Below are positions 9,724 through 17,466 of a stretch of 64,000 nt of DNA, piece after piece; the first letter of the stretch is position 1, and every line of letters begins with the position of its first letter. Origin of the DNA: Methanolinea sp. GTDB lineage: Archaea > Halobacteriota > Methanomicrobia > Methanomicrobiales > Methanospirillaceae. Both the position numbers and the translations under genes were made by a program. The stretch covers positions 124,001-188,000 of the forward strand of contig JASFYI010000003.1 of assembly GCA_030055515.1 (NCBI GenBank), given 5' to 3'. The notes beneath the pieces were generated by a model. The model did not search any database. It was not told where the DNA came from and saw nothing but the letters and a program-made list of their open reading frames with translations.

Positions 9724-10190
9724 TGCCTGCTCCTCCAGTACTCCACGAGGCCGCCCGCGGAGAGGATCGCGAGCATGCGGGGGGAGAGCGGGCGTGCCGT
9801 GTACGTCCTCCCGCCCACCACGATCGTCCCCGTCGCGGGGTCTGCACTGACCAGCTCCCCCTCCGCGCAGGGGCACGCGCACTCCATGGCGGGAAGGCCC
9901 GTGTTGATGGCATTCCGGAAGAATATGCGCGCGAAGGAGGGCGCGACAACGCAGCGGACACCCGCCTCCCGGAGCGCGATGGGGGCCTGCTCGCGGGACG
10001 ACCCGCACCCGAAGTTCTTCCCCGCGATGATGATCGCGCCCCGGAGCCGGGGGGCGAGGGACGGGTCGAGGTCCTCGAAGACGTGGGACGCCCAGACCGA
10101 CCTGTCCTTCGTCCGGAGGTACCTCCCCGCGATGATGAGATCGGTATCGATGTCGGGCCCGAGGCAGACCGCGTGGCCTTCCACTCTCAT
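9720..10190 (-). CDS. aksE: Homoaconitase small subunit AksE
   Basis: A 156-residue swivel-domain subunit of the aconitase superfamily (LeuD-like), pairing with AksD to isomerise homocitrate and its longer homologues. NFGCGSSREQAP, around residue 59-70, is the family motif. The substrate loop reads YLRT at residues 24-27, placing Arg at 26. In Methanocaldococcus jannaschii YLRT with Arg26 marks the homoaconitase subunit, whereas isopropylmalate isomerase has YLVY-like loops (established, from memory). This is the strongest evidence that the operon serves coenzyme B. The ATG at 10190 overlaps the aksD stop. Confidence 0.9.
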   Translation of the reverse strand: MRVEGHAVCLGPDIDTDLIIAGRYLRTKDRSVWASHVFEDLDPSLAPRLRGAIIIAGKNFGCGSSREQAPIALREAGVRCVVAPSFARIFFRNAINTGLPAMECACPCAEGELVSADPATGTIVVGGRTYTARPLSPRMLAILSAGGLVEYWRSRQ

Positions 10191-11401
10191 CGCGGCACCC
10201 CCGGCACCGCGAGGGCACCCGCGAGCGCGCTCGCGGCGGCAGTCGATGGGGACGCGAGGTAGACCTCGCCCCCGACGCCCATCCTGTTCCTGAAGTTCCG
10301 GTTCGCCGTCGAGACGCAGACCTCGCCCTTGCCGAGGACGCCCTGGTGGGCCCCGAGGCACGGGCCGCACCCCGGCGGGAGGATGGTGCACCCCGCCTCG
10401 ATAAGCCACGAGAGGACTCCCCTCTCTGCCGCCCGGGCAAGCACGCGGCGCGAGGCGGGGGCGACGAGCGTGCGGACCCTGACCTTCTTGCCCCGGACTA
10501 CCCGGGCAAACCTCTCGAGGTCGCTATACCTCCCGTTCGTGCACGTCCCGAGGAAGACCTGGTCGACCGGGAGCCCCGCGAGATCCTCGACGGGTTTCAC
10601 TGTGTCCACGCGGTGGGGGACCGCGACGACGGGGACGACATCGGAAGCATCTATCTCGAGCGTCCGCGCGTACCCGCAGTCCTCCGGGACCTGCGGCTCG
10701 ACGTAGTGGCCGTGCGCGCGGAGGTAAGCGCACGTCTTCTCGTCCGCGTAGAAGAGGCCAACTTTTGCGCCCGTCTCGACGGCGAGGTTGGAGAGGGTCA
10801 TGCGGTCCTCCACCGGGAGCGAGGGCACGCACTCCCCGAGGAACTCGAGCGCCATGTATGTGGCGCCGTCCATCGTGAGGCGGGCGACGTAGGTGAGGGC
10901 GAGGTCCTTTGCCTCCGCGGGCTCGCGCAGGGAACCCCCGAGGTAAATCCCGATGGTCTCCGGGACGCGGAACCACGTCCCCCCGTCCGCCCAGATGGCT
11001 GCCATGTCGGTCGCGCCGACCCCCGTCGCGAATGCCCCGAATGCCCCGAGCGTGCAGGTGTGCGAGTCTGCCCCCACGATGATTTCGCCGGGGAGGGCGA
11101 TCCCCTCGCCCATGAGCTGGTGGCAGATCCCCTCGCCCACGTCGGCGAAGGGGAGGCCGTGCTCCCTCGCGAAACGGCGCAGCTCGGCCTGCAGCACGGC
11201 CGTCTCGGAATTGTTCGCGGGCACGATGTGGTCGAAGAAGACGTACGTCCTCTCCTTCCCCGCGAGCCTCCCCGCGCCCATCGCGTTCCACGCCTCGAGG
11301 GTGAGCACCCCCGTCCCGTCGTGCACGTAAGCGCGGTCGACCCTGCAGTCCACGTAGCTGCCCGCCGGTGCACCGAGGATCCTCTCCGAGAGCGTCGTCA
11401 C
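10187..11401 (-). CDS. aksD: Homoaconitase large subunit AksD
   Basis: A 404-residue aconitase-superfamily large subunit (LeuC-like) carrying the catalytic [4Fe-4S] cluster. The cluster Cys residues are visible in FLGTCTNGR (one) and ILPPGCGPCLGAHQG (two). VGADSHTCTLGAFG and VDCRVDRAYVHD are other family segments. It should dehydrate and rehydrate homocitrate-type acids with AksE. The start is GTG at 11399-11401, overlapping the aksA stop codon as GTGA. Sequence alone does not separate AksD from LeuC; the assignment leans on AksE. Confidence 0.88.
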   Translation of the reverse strand: MTTLSERILGAPAGSYVDCRVDRAYVHDGTGVLTLEAWNAMGAGRLAGKERTYVFFDHIVPANNSETAVLQAELRRFAREHGLPFADVGEGICHQLMGEGIALPGEIIVGADSHTCTLGAFGAFATGVGATDMAAIWADGGTWFRVPETIGIYLGGSLREPAEAKDLALTYVARLTMDGATYMALEFLGECVPSLPVEDRMTLSNLAVETGAKVGLFYADEKTCAYLRAHGHYVEPQVPEDCGYARTLEIDASDVVPVVAVPHRVDTVKPVEDLAGLPVDQVFLGTCTNGRYSDLERFARVVRGKKVRVRTLVAPASRRVLARAAERGVLSWLIEAGCTILPPGCGPCLGAHQGVLGKGEVCVSTANRNFRNRMGVGGEVYLASPSTAAASALAGALAVPGVPR

Positions 11402-12528
11402 AGCGGCGGTCCCCCCATCACCATCTTGATGAGGTCGATCAGCGTCTCGTCCGTGAGCTCGGCCTTCTTCTCGCCCCTGTCCTTGACGAGCTCGAGGAGG
11501 CGGCAGAGGTCCTTCTCCGGGAGGGAGTACCCGAGCCGGGAGACCTCGTGCTCGAGCGCCTTCTTGCCCGTGTGCTTGCCGAGGACGAACCTCCGCTGGG
11601 CCCCCACGAGCGAGGGCGGGAAGTACTCGTAGGTCGAGGGATCCTCGAGGATCGCCGCGATGTGAATCCCGCTCTCGTGGCGGAACGCGTGGTCCCCCAC
11701 GACGGGCTTGAGCTTGTCCACGTGTATCCCGGAGTACTGGGCGACCATCGAGGAGAGGGAGACGAGGTGCGAGAGGTCGTACTTCCTCACGTTCCCCTTC
11801 ATGTACAGCGCGACGAGGACCTCCTCGAGTGCCGCGTTTCCCGCCCGCTCCCCGATGCCGTTCACGGTCGTGTGGAGCTGGAATGCACCGGCCTGTGCCG
11901 CCGCGATCGTGTTCGCGGTCGCCATCCCCATGTCGTTGTGGCAGTGGGCGCAGAGGGGTTTCTTCACGGCCTTCACGATCTTCCGCATTGTCCTGTACAT
12001 CTCGAGGGGCGTGAGGGCACCGACCGTGTCGGCAAAGGAGAGCAGGTCTGCCCCGTGCTCCTCGCCCTGCCTGTATACCTCGAGGAGGAACGGGAGGTCG
12101 GTCCGCGACGCGTCCTCCGCGGCGAACCTCACCTGCATCCCGTGGTCGCGGGTGTAGTCGACCATTTCCAGAGCCTCCGCGAGGACTGTCTCCCGCGGCG
12201 CGTGGAACTTGTGCCGGACGTGGAGTTCCGACGTGGGGATGAATATGCTCACCATGTCCACGCCCGCGTCGATCGCGGCGTCGACGTCTGCCTTCCTCGC
12301 ACGCGCGAGGCAGCATATCCGCGCCTCCAGCCCGAGGGCGGCAACGCTGCTCACGCACCTCTTCTCGTAGCTCGAGGTCGCGGGAAACCCGGCCTCGATC
12401 ACTTCGACTCCCACCTCGTCGAGGGCCTCGGCGATCCGCACCTTCTCCTCGCAGGTGAACGAGACCCCCGGCGTCTGCTCCCCGTCGCGGAGAGTCACGT
12501 CACATATCTCGACATTCCACGATCTCAT
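11398..12528 (-). CDS. aksA: Homocitrate synthase AksA
   Basis: A 376-residue member of the isopropylmalate/homocitrate synthase family. It condenses acetyl-CoA with 2-oxoglutarate and, iteratively, its longer homologues, the first step to 2-oxosuberate for coenzyme B. The N-terminal motif is DVTLRDGEQTPGV; metal and substrate motifs are CAHCHNDMG, TTVNGIGERAGN and HESGIH. It ends soon after the GKHTGKKALEHE region and lacks the LeuA/CimA regulatory domain, as AksA does. The ATG at 12528 lies inside the 3' end of the TPP-enzyme gene (29-bp overlap). Confidence 0.87.
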   Translation of the reverse strand: MRSWNVEICDVTLRDGEQTPGVSFTCEEKVRIAEALDEVGVEVIEAGFPATSSYEKRCVSSVAALGLEARICCLARARKADVDAAIDAGVDMVSIFIPTSELHVRHKFHAPRETVLAEALEMVDYTRDHGMQVRFAAEDASRTDLPFLLEVYRQGEEHGADLLSFADTVGALTPLEMYRTMRKIVKAVKKPLCAHCHNDMGMATANTIAAAQAGAFQLHTTVNGIGERAGNAALEEVLVALYMKGNVRKYDLSHLVSLSSMVAQYSGIHVDKLKPVVGDHAFRHESGIHIAAILEDPSTYEYFPPSLVGAQRRFVLGKHTGKKALEHEVSRLGYSLPEKDLCRLLELVKDRGEKKAELTDETLIDLIKMVMGGPPL

Positions 12529-13786
12529 GCTCCTGTCCCCCCGGACATTCTCCCCTCACCACGATGACTGCCGGCCGCTCCGCGGTCCGGAAGAGCTCGC
12601 GGATCCTCCCAGTGTCCCGCGCTTCCACGAAACGGGGATTCGCCCACCCGATGTACGGCTCGAGCGGGATCGCGGGCTGCCTCCCCGTCATCGCGGCACA
12701 GCGGTTGTCGAGCACGACGCAGAGGAGGGGGAGGCCCTTCTCGTACACGTCGATGAGGGCATTGAGCCCGCTGTGGAGGAGCGCGTAGTCCCCCGTGAGC
12801 GCGACGGCCGTGCTCCGCGCAGCCACCGCGACCGAGGAGCCCATCCCGTAGCTCGCAACGCCGATCCTGTACGGCGGGTTCATCGCGAGGACGGCACACC
12901 CCGCGTCGACCACCGGCCTCATCCCCTCTTCCCGCATGAGGGAGATCACGGGCTTGAACGGGCAGTCCCGGCAGAACGTCCTGTAGAACCCCCTGCTCTC
13001 GATGGTCTCGGGCTCCTCTTCCGGTGTTCCCGGCAGGAAGCGGTGCCCGCAGTGGTCGGCCGCGAAAGGCAGCCCCTCTTCGTTGATGACCGAGTACCCC
13101 GCGAGCCTCGCGGGTGGCGGGAAGACCGTCACGATCCTCGTCTCCCCGGGTGCCGGGCCCACGCCGGCCACCCCTCCCCGCCACGCGTTGAGCGGGGAGC
13201 GATCCGCCCACTGCCGCATTCTCGAAAAGAGACGGCGTGACGCGGCCATCCTCCCGTGCATGGTGTAGCTCCTGTCGGAGAGCCTGCCCTGCCTTTCCGC
13301 GCGGGGGATGGGCGCGCCCGTTACCTCCGCCCCGAGGAGCGCGGGCGTCACCCGCAGCATCGCGACCCGCGAGAACTCTTCCGATGCCTCGAGTGCGGCT
13401 TCCACTGCCGAAAAACACGTCTCCGGGCCCGGTTCGAGGACCGGGATCTCGGCGAGTTCCCCGACGATCCGCGTGTCCTGGCTCGTCTGCGATCCCCTCG
13501 CTTCCGGGTCGTCCCCGCAGACGAGGAGGACCCCGGCGCGGAGGCCCTGGGCCGTTGCCTGCACGAGCGGGTCGACGCAGGCGTTGACCCCGACGTTCTT
13601 CACGACGAGGGCGGCACGCCGCCCGGAGAGCGAATCCCCGAGCGCGTACTCGAGGCCCGTCTTCTCGTTGACGACGGTCTCCGCGCCGCAGAGCGCGGCA
13701 AGCTCCGTCACCGGGTAGCCCGGGACCGCGTAGCGCCGGTCCGTCGCCGCGAGGAGTGCCGCCGCGAGTGCTTCCTCTCCCTTCAC
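12500..13786 (-). CDS. Orphan thiamine-diphosphate enzyme, IorA-like, without ferredoxin domain
   Basis: A 428-residue two-domain TPP enzyme resembling the indolepyruvate oxidoreductase alpha subunit. The N-terminal PYR-type domain has GYPVTEL and VNEKTGLE with the activating Glu at 41, then VKNVGVNACVDP and SQTSQDTR. After a CRDCPF segment comes the PP domain, with the GD...N thiamine motif spanning Gly332-Asp333 to Asn361. Oxidoreductases of this family add a C-terminal 2[4Fe-4S] domain and need an IorB partner; this protein has neither. I infer a non-oxidative 2-oxoacid decarboxylase, and its place beside aksA suggests 2-oxosuberate as substrate. The start is GTG at 13784-13786. Confidence 0.85.
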   Translation of the reverse strand: MKGEEALAAALLAATDRRYAVPGYPVTELAALCGAETVVNEKTGLEYALGDSLSGRRAALVVKNVGVNACVDPLVQATAQGLRAGVLLVCGDDPEARGSQTSQDTRIVGELAEIPVLEPGPETCFSAVEAALEASEEFSRVAMLRVTPALLGAEVTGAPIPRAERQGRLSDRSYTMHGRMAASRRLFSRMRQWADRSPLNAWRGGVAGVGPAPGETRIVTVFPPPARLAGYSVINEEGLPFAADHCGHRFLPGTPEEEPETIESRGFYRTFCRDCPFKPVISLMREEGMRPVVDAGCAVLAMNPPYRIGVASYGMGSSVAVAARSTAVALTGDYALLHSGLNALIDVYEKGLPLLCVVLDNRCAAMTGRQPAIPLEPYIGWANPRFVEARDTGRIRELFRTAERPAVIVVRGECPGGQEHEIVECRDM

Positions 13787-14757
13787 GCGTCATCCCTCCC
13801 CGGCACGAGGTCGCACCCCGTGCAGGCCGCGCACATCGAGAGTGCACCCCGCGGGTCAAGGCCACTCTCCCGCAGCGCCTCCGCGTGGACCTCGAAGAGC
13901 GCGAGCAGCCTTTCCGCGGACGGGCGGGGCAGGTGGCGGCAGGCCCCCGCGGGCGTGAGGGGGCGCACGATGGGGATGACACCCATCCCCGCGAGCCTCC
14001 TGATGCACCGGGCCGCCTCCTCGTCCGTCTCCCCCAGACCCACGATGAGGTTCGAAAAGACGTGGTTCCTCCCGAAGAGCGGGACGGAACGGCGGAGCGC
14101 ATCCCAGATGGCGTCGCGGGAGAGCCCCGGGCACATCTCGGCGAACAGGCTGTCCGTTGCCGTCTCCACGTTGAACTTCACCTCCCTCACGCCGAGGGCA
14201 GAGAGGCGCTCCGCCGTTCCCTCCGACGGGTAGATGGAGACGCCGATGGGGAGCGAAAAGTGCCTGCGGAGCTCTCCCACGACGCGGAGAACGTACCTCT
14301 CCTCCTCTTCCACGGACCCGACGACCCCGCTCGTGAGGGAGATCGCGTCGATCCTACCCGCAACCTTCCTGACCATCTCCACGATCTCGCCCGGGGACTT
14401 CCTCCCCGCTTTCCCGCCGGGCACACCGCAGTAGCGGCACGAGAAGATGCACCCCGTGCTCACGGTCACGTACGCCTGGCGCGGGCAGTGGAGGGCGACC
14501 TCCTCGAGGATCCCCTCGATCTTTCTTCCCCCGATCTCGAGGAACGCCCTGCCGCCCCCGCGGTGGGTGAGGGTGAGGGGGCTCTCCCCGTCGACCGAGA
14601 GCCTGACCCTCTTTCCCCCGAGGGAGAAGAACACCGAGCCGGTGCCTCCCGCACCGGGGCCCGCGGCCGAGCGCGCGATGTACTCCCCCGCGGGTTCGCC
14701 CGCGAGGCGCACGGTCCCGGCGGAGAGGAGTTCGGCCTTCAGTTCCCTCCACCGCAC
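13783..14757 (-). CDS. Radical SAM protein with a C-terminal CxxCxxC motif, function unknown
   Basis: A 324-residue radical SAM enzyme. The SAM-cluster motif CxxxCxxC is at Cys103, Cys107 and Cys110 (STGCIFSCRYCG), placed after an unusual N-terminal domain of about 95 residues. A second motif, Cys309-x2-Cys312-x2-Cys315, close to the C terminus could bind an auxiliary cluster. VETATDSLFAEMCPG and NLIVGLGETDEEA are reminiscent of biotin-synthase-like methanogen proteins. The reaction is unknown. It overlaps mmp11 by 19 bp and the TPP enzyme by 4 bp, so it belongs to the coenzyme B operon. The start is GTG at 14755-14757. Confidence 0.85.
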   Translation of the reverse strand: MRWRELKAELLSAGTVRLAGEPAGEYIARSAAGPGAGGTGSVFFSLGGKRVRLSVDGESPLTLTHRGGGRAFLEIGGRKIEGILEEVALHCPRQAYVTVSTGCIFSCRYCGVPGGKAGRKSPGEIVEMVRKVAGRIDAISLTSGVVGSVEEEERYVLRVVGELRRHFSLPIGVSIYPSEGTAERLSALGVREVKFNVETATDSLFAEMCPGLSRDAIWDALRRSVPLFGRNHVFSNLIVGLGETDEEAARCIRRLAGMGVIPIVRPLTPAGACRHLPRPSAERLLALFEVHAEALRESGLDPRGALSMCAACTGCDLVPGRDDA

Positions 14758-15650
14758 AGCTCCAGCGCCTCCTCGTAGCGCGTGTAGAATGGGATCGATG
14801 CAACGGCCCCTACAAGCCCCCTCCCCCGGAGGACGAACGAGAGCCCGTCTCCTTCCAGCAGGGGGAGTCTCTCCCGGCTGACTTCCCCGGTCTTCACCGC
14901 CCACCCGAACTCCTCGAGGGTGCGGGGCGGGTGGAAACCCCTGTAGACCGCCATCCCCGTCTCGCGGGAGAGCGTGTACTTGGAGAGGAGTTCCTCGAAT
15001 GACCGGACGAGCCGGTCCGGGGCCCTCGAAGCGAACTCGCAGACGACCGCGACGCAGTTCTTCGTCCTGTAGGGGACCGGGAAGAGCTGGACAATCGTGT
15101 GGGAGAGGTACCGCGAGTCCGCATCCTGCACCGCCTTGGCGATGTTGTGGCAGAGCGTCCACGTCGCCCCCTCCTCGGGGTTGTCGGTATCGTCGACGCC
15201 GATGAGGACGCGTTCCCTCCGGGGAACCCATATCGTCGCACCCGCCTTCCTCCCCCCTCCGGAACGGTCGCAGCGTGCCCTCGTGACACCGCCCGCGAGG
15301 GAGCGGCACCCCGACGCGCCCACGCCCCCGCCCCCGAGCCCGACGTACGATATCGCGATCTCGTCCCCCTCCACCTCGACGCCCGAGATGCCCGCCGCGA
15401 AGCGCGACCCGGAAAGCTCGAGCGAGACCTTCCCGAGCGAGAGGAGGTAGCGGGTCGTCGATCCCACGGTCCGGATCGACCGCACGAGCGGGCTGCGCGC
15501 GTAGTGCTCCTTCACCCACATGGCCCCGCCGGTGCACTCGAAGAACTCCACGAGCTCGACCTCCCTGCCCTCGCCGTCCGCGACGGCTACTATCTCGGGG
15601 TACCTGATGACGTAAGGGTCGGGGATATCGGGGGTGGCGCCTCCTTCCAT
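14739..15650 (-). CDS. Methanogenesis marker protein 11
   Basis: A 303-residue protein matching methanogenesis marker 11, a family found in methanogens with no proven activity. Recognisable segments are PYVIRYPEIVAVAD, VELVEFFECTGGA, YVGLGGGGVGA, IGVDDTDNPEEGATW and LSHTIVQLFP. The DDTD motif recalls the kinase-like domain of TiaS (tRNA agmatinylcytidine synthase), so ATP or phosphate chemistry is conceivable. I chose the ATG at 15650 because a purine-rich GAGGAGAGG ribosome-binding stretch precedes it. It is the first gene of the operon, behind a TATA box and a large palindrome. Confidence 0.9.
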   Translation of the reverse strand: MEGGATPDIPDPYVIRYPEIVAVADGEGREVELVEFFECTGGAMWVKEHYARSPLVRSIRTVGSTTRYLLSLGKVSLELSGSRFAAGISGVEVEGDEIAISYVGLGGGGVGASGCRSLAGGVTRARCDRSGGGRKAGATIWVPRRERVLIGVDDTDNPEEGATWTLCHNIAKAVQDADSRYLSHTIVQLFPVPYRTKNCVAVVCEFASRAPDRLVRSFEELLSKYTLSRETGMAVYRGFHPPRTLEEFGWAVKTGEVSRERLPLLEGDGLSFVLRGRGLVGAVASIPFYTRYEEALELCGGGN

Positions 15651-15705
15651 TTTTTCCTCTCCTCCCGGCAACGGGCCGCGGGCACCGCGGCGGGACTCCG
15701 TCACC

Positions 15706-15742
15706 GATATTTTGTCAACGAAAATTTCGTGAACAAAATATC
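15706..15742. promoter_or_regulatory. 37-bp near-perfect palindrome at the mmp11-aks operon promoter (putative operator)
   Basis: The outer arms GATATTTTGT and ACAAAATATC are perfect 10-bp complements. The interior has a CGAAA/TTTCG core, and only the two base pairs next to each outer arm fail to match. It lies just downstream of the TATA box on the minus strand and covers the expected transcription start near 15731, the classic position for a repressor. It is AT-rich in GC-rich DNA. The regulator is not identifiable from this window. Confidence 0.7.
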
Positions 15743-15750
15743 CGTTATCA

Positions 15751-15761
15751 ATTATTTATAA
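15751..15761 (-). promoter_or_regulatory. TATA box of the mmp11-aks operon
   Basis: On the minus strand this reads TTATAAATAAT, a strong archaeal TATA element. It predicts a start near 15731 and a leader of about 80 nt before the mmp11 ATG at 15650. Confidence 0.6.
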
Positions 15762-15847
15762 GGATCGGTCCTGTTCCCGGGACTCCACGGGCGGTGCGCG
15801 AGCGGGGCATCCCGCGCGAGGAGACCGGAAGACCGGCCTTTCGTGCG

Positions 15848-15872
15848 CCCCTGCCAGGGGAAAAAAAGGGAA
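15848..15872 (-). terminator. Terminator after ftr
   Basis: Directly after the ftr stop codon the minus strand has a run of seven T followed by a CCCCTGGCAGGGG hairpin. Archaeal termination mainly needs the T run, so this is a likely end for the ftr transcript. Confidence 0.5.
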
Positions 15873-16757
15873 TCAGAGGATCTTGTGGAGCTCGATCTTG
15901 TAAGGCCCGAGGTTCCCCCCGTAATTCCCAGCGCTGATGTACTTCACGCCGGGAACCTTCACCGCGGCCCTGATCCCCTTCGCCATGGCCTCGGCGACCG
16001 CCTTCTCGTCGATGCCGTCGATGACGATCTCGTAGACCGCGTTCACCCCGGGCGGGACCTTGCTGTCCGGGACCTTGTCCCGCAGCGTGGGGCAGTACTT
16101 CTCGTTCGTGCTCGCCGGCATGAACTTGTACTTCTTCGAGCCGACCTTCGAGCCGCTCGCCACGATCCCGCCGGGGAAGCTCGTGATCACGCCGCGAACG
16201 CGGGCGATCGCGTCGGACGCGGCCTGCGCCCCCATGAGCGCGGCCATCTGGTTCTCGCCCATCACGAAGAAGTTGCCGCCGGCAACGCCCTTGACGATGC
16301 CGAACTCCTCCTCGCCGACGTACTCCCCCTCCATGATGGGGATGACCCAGCACTTCCTCCCGCCTACCTCCTTCTGGTACTCGTAGCCGTCCCCGAAGAA
16401 GTGGAGCTTCACCTGTATCTTCTCCTCCGCGTTCGGGAGACCGTCGAAGACCGCGGTGGTGGGGGACGTGAGGACGCACTCCGCGAGGCGCTCGACGACC
16501 TGTTCCTTCAGCTTCTTCTTCGCGGCGCAGATCAGGATCGCGACGCCGGGCCGGCCGTCCGGCGTCTCCTCGGGCGAGAGCTCGCACTCTATCCCCGCCT
16601 CGCAAGGACAGCCGATGGCCGACGTCGCGAATCCCGTCGCCTCCGTCGCGGCCTTCCTCGCCCACTCGAGGGTCACAGCGGTGATGATGACGCGGGCAAT
16701 CCACGTGGGGAATGCCTCCGCGTAAGTGTCGTCGATGGTCACTCCGTTCAGCTGCAT
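15873..16757 (-). CDS. ftr: Formylmethanofuran:tetrahydromethanopterin formyltransferase
   Basis: A 294-residue cytosolic enzyme that moves the formyl group from formylmethanofuran to tetrahydromethanopterin, the second step of CO2 reduction to methane. The whole sequence is typical: it starts MQLNGVTIDDTYAEAFP and contains TSAIGCPCEAGIE, FVMGENQMAALMGAQAA and SFPGGIVASGSKVGSK. The ATG at 16757 gives the family N terminus; upstream in-frame sequence is not homologous. It is transcribed away from the fwd-hdr operon, which carries the preceding step. Confidence 0.98.
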   Translation of the reverse strand: MQLNGVTIDDTYAEAFPTWIARVIITAVTLEWARKAATEATGFATSAIGCPCEAGIECELSPEETPDGRPGVAILICAAKKKLKEQVVERLAECVLTSPTTAVFDGLPNAEEKIQVKLHFFGDGYEYQKEVGGRKCWVIPIMEGEYVGEEEFGIVKGVAGGNFFVMGENQMAALMGAQAASDAIARVRGVITSFPGGIVASGSKVGSKKYKFMPASTNEKYCPTLRDKVPDSKVPPGVNAVYEIVIDGIDEKAVAEAMAKGIRAAVKVPGVKYISAGNYGGNLGPYKIELHKIL

Positions 16758-17097
16758 TTGGAATTCTCCGTGTGGAGGAGGTGTACAAAGGTGATTGCAG
16801 AAGAAATTTTCGAAATCACGCGCCGATAAACCAGCGGAGCGCGGGAGTTCCCCCCGCCGGGCCCGTCCTGCGGGGACCGTTCCCGTTTCCACCGGCATTC
16901 AAAAAAATTCCTTTACCAATAGTTAACGGTGAAATAAGTCTTTTTATTTGTTTTTCCCCCCTCCCGGAACGCGGGGAAACGCAGGGAAATTTCGCGTTTT
17001 TTGAGACACGATTCATTTACAAGGACATAATGTAAATGGATACCTGTTAACAACACCTGCCCGCGGGTGCCGTTCGCGCCCGGAAAAATCAGACAGA

Positions 17098-17112
17098 TTT
17101 ATCTATATACGG
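17098..17112 (+). promoter_or_regulatory. TATA box of the fwd-hdr operon
   Basis: TTTATCTATATACGG is a good archaeal TATA element 57 bp before the first ATG. The predicted start is near 17133, at the inverted repeat described next. Confidence 0.6.
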
Positions 17113-17130
17113 TCACCACTGTTCTTTTAG

Positions 17131-17146
17131 TCGATTTTTCAATCGA
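17131..17146. repeat. Inverted repeat at the fwd-hdr transcription start
   Basis: TCGATT-TTTC-AATCGA is a perfect 6-bp inverted repeat with a 4-nt centre, placed where transcription should begin. It may be an operator or a small hairpin in the leader. Confidence 0.5.
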
Positions 17147-17168
17147 TTGGAATGGTGCGTGAAAGAGA

Positions 17169-17432
17169 ATGGCATTTGCATTGCACGTGAACATGGACCG
17201 GTGTACCGGCTGTAACAACTGTGTGGTGGCATGCCCTGTCGATGCACTGGAGCTCTACACCGTGGATCCCGTAACGAACGAGAAGATCTACAAGGTGCGG
17301 CACGGCAAGGCCATGGTTCTTGACGTCAAGCAGGAGCTGTGTGCCGGCTGTGGCGTCTGCGTCGAAGCATGCCCGCACGATGTCATACGGCTGGCAGGCC
17401 GTGGAGCGATGCCCCACGAGGCCAAGGTATGA
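17169..17432 (+). CDS. fwdG: 2[4Fe-4S] ferredoxin, FwdG-like
   Basis: An 87-residue ferredoxin with two complete CxxCxxCxxxC motifs: Cys12, 15, 18, 22 and Cys58, 61, 64, 68. It is the first gene of the fwd-hdr operon, matching the small ferredoxin subunit FwdG of tungsten formylmethanofuran dehydrogenase, which passes electrons between the polyferredoxin and the catalytic FwdB/D. Between the motifs is a 35-residue insert with alternating charge. The subunit letter is inferred from size, cluster number and operon position. Confidence 0.85.
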   Translation: MAFALHVNMDRCTGCNNCVVACPVDALELYTVDPVTNEKIYKVRHGKAMVLDVKQELCAGCGVCVEACPHDVIRLAGRGAMPHEAKV

Positions 17433-17466
17433 ACGTATGACCAATGGAGATGCGTGAGGACACCAA

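Larger units (their letters stand above)
16758..17168. other. Intergenic region between divergent ftr and fwd-hdr operons
   Basis: There is no gene here. The part next to ftr holds a GGAG ribosome-binding site and a weak minus-strand TATA-like GTTTATCGG near 16826-16834. The middle (16900-17035) is AT-rich with T runs. The right end carries the promoter and inverted repeat of the fwd-hdr operon, listed separately. Confidence 0.7.

Noticed and set aside
7949-12528. Leucine biosynthesis operon leuABCD
   Set aside because: The small subunit loop YLRT and the lack of a LeuA regulatory domain favour homoaconitase and homocitrate synthase; dual use is not excluded.
15706-15742. Site of the redox regulator MsvR
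   Set aside because: The MsvR consensus as I recall it (TTCGTA-N4-TACGAA) has its half-sites in the opposite order to those seen here.
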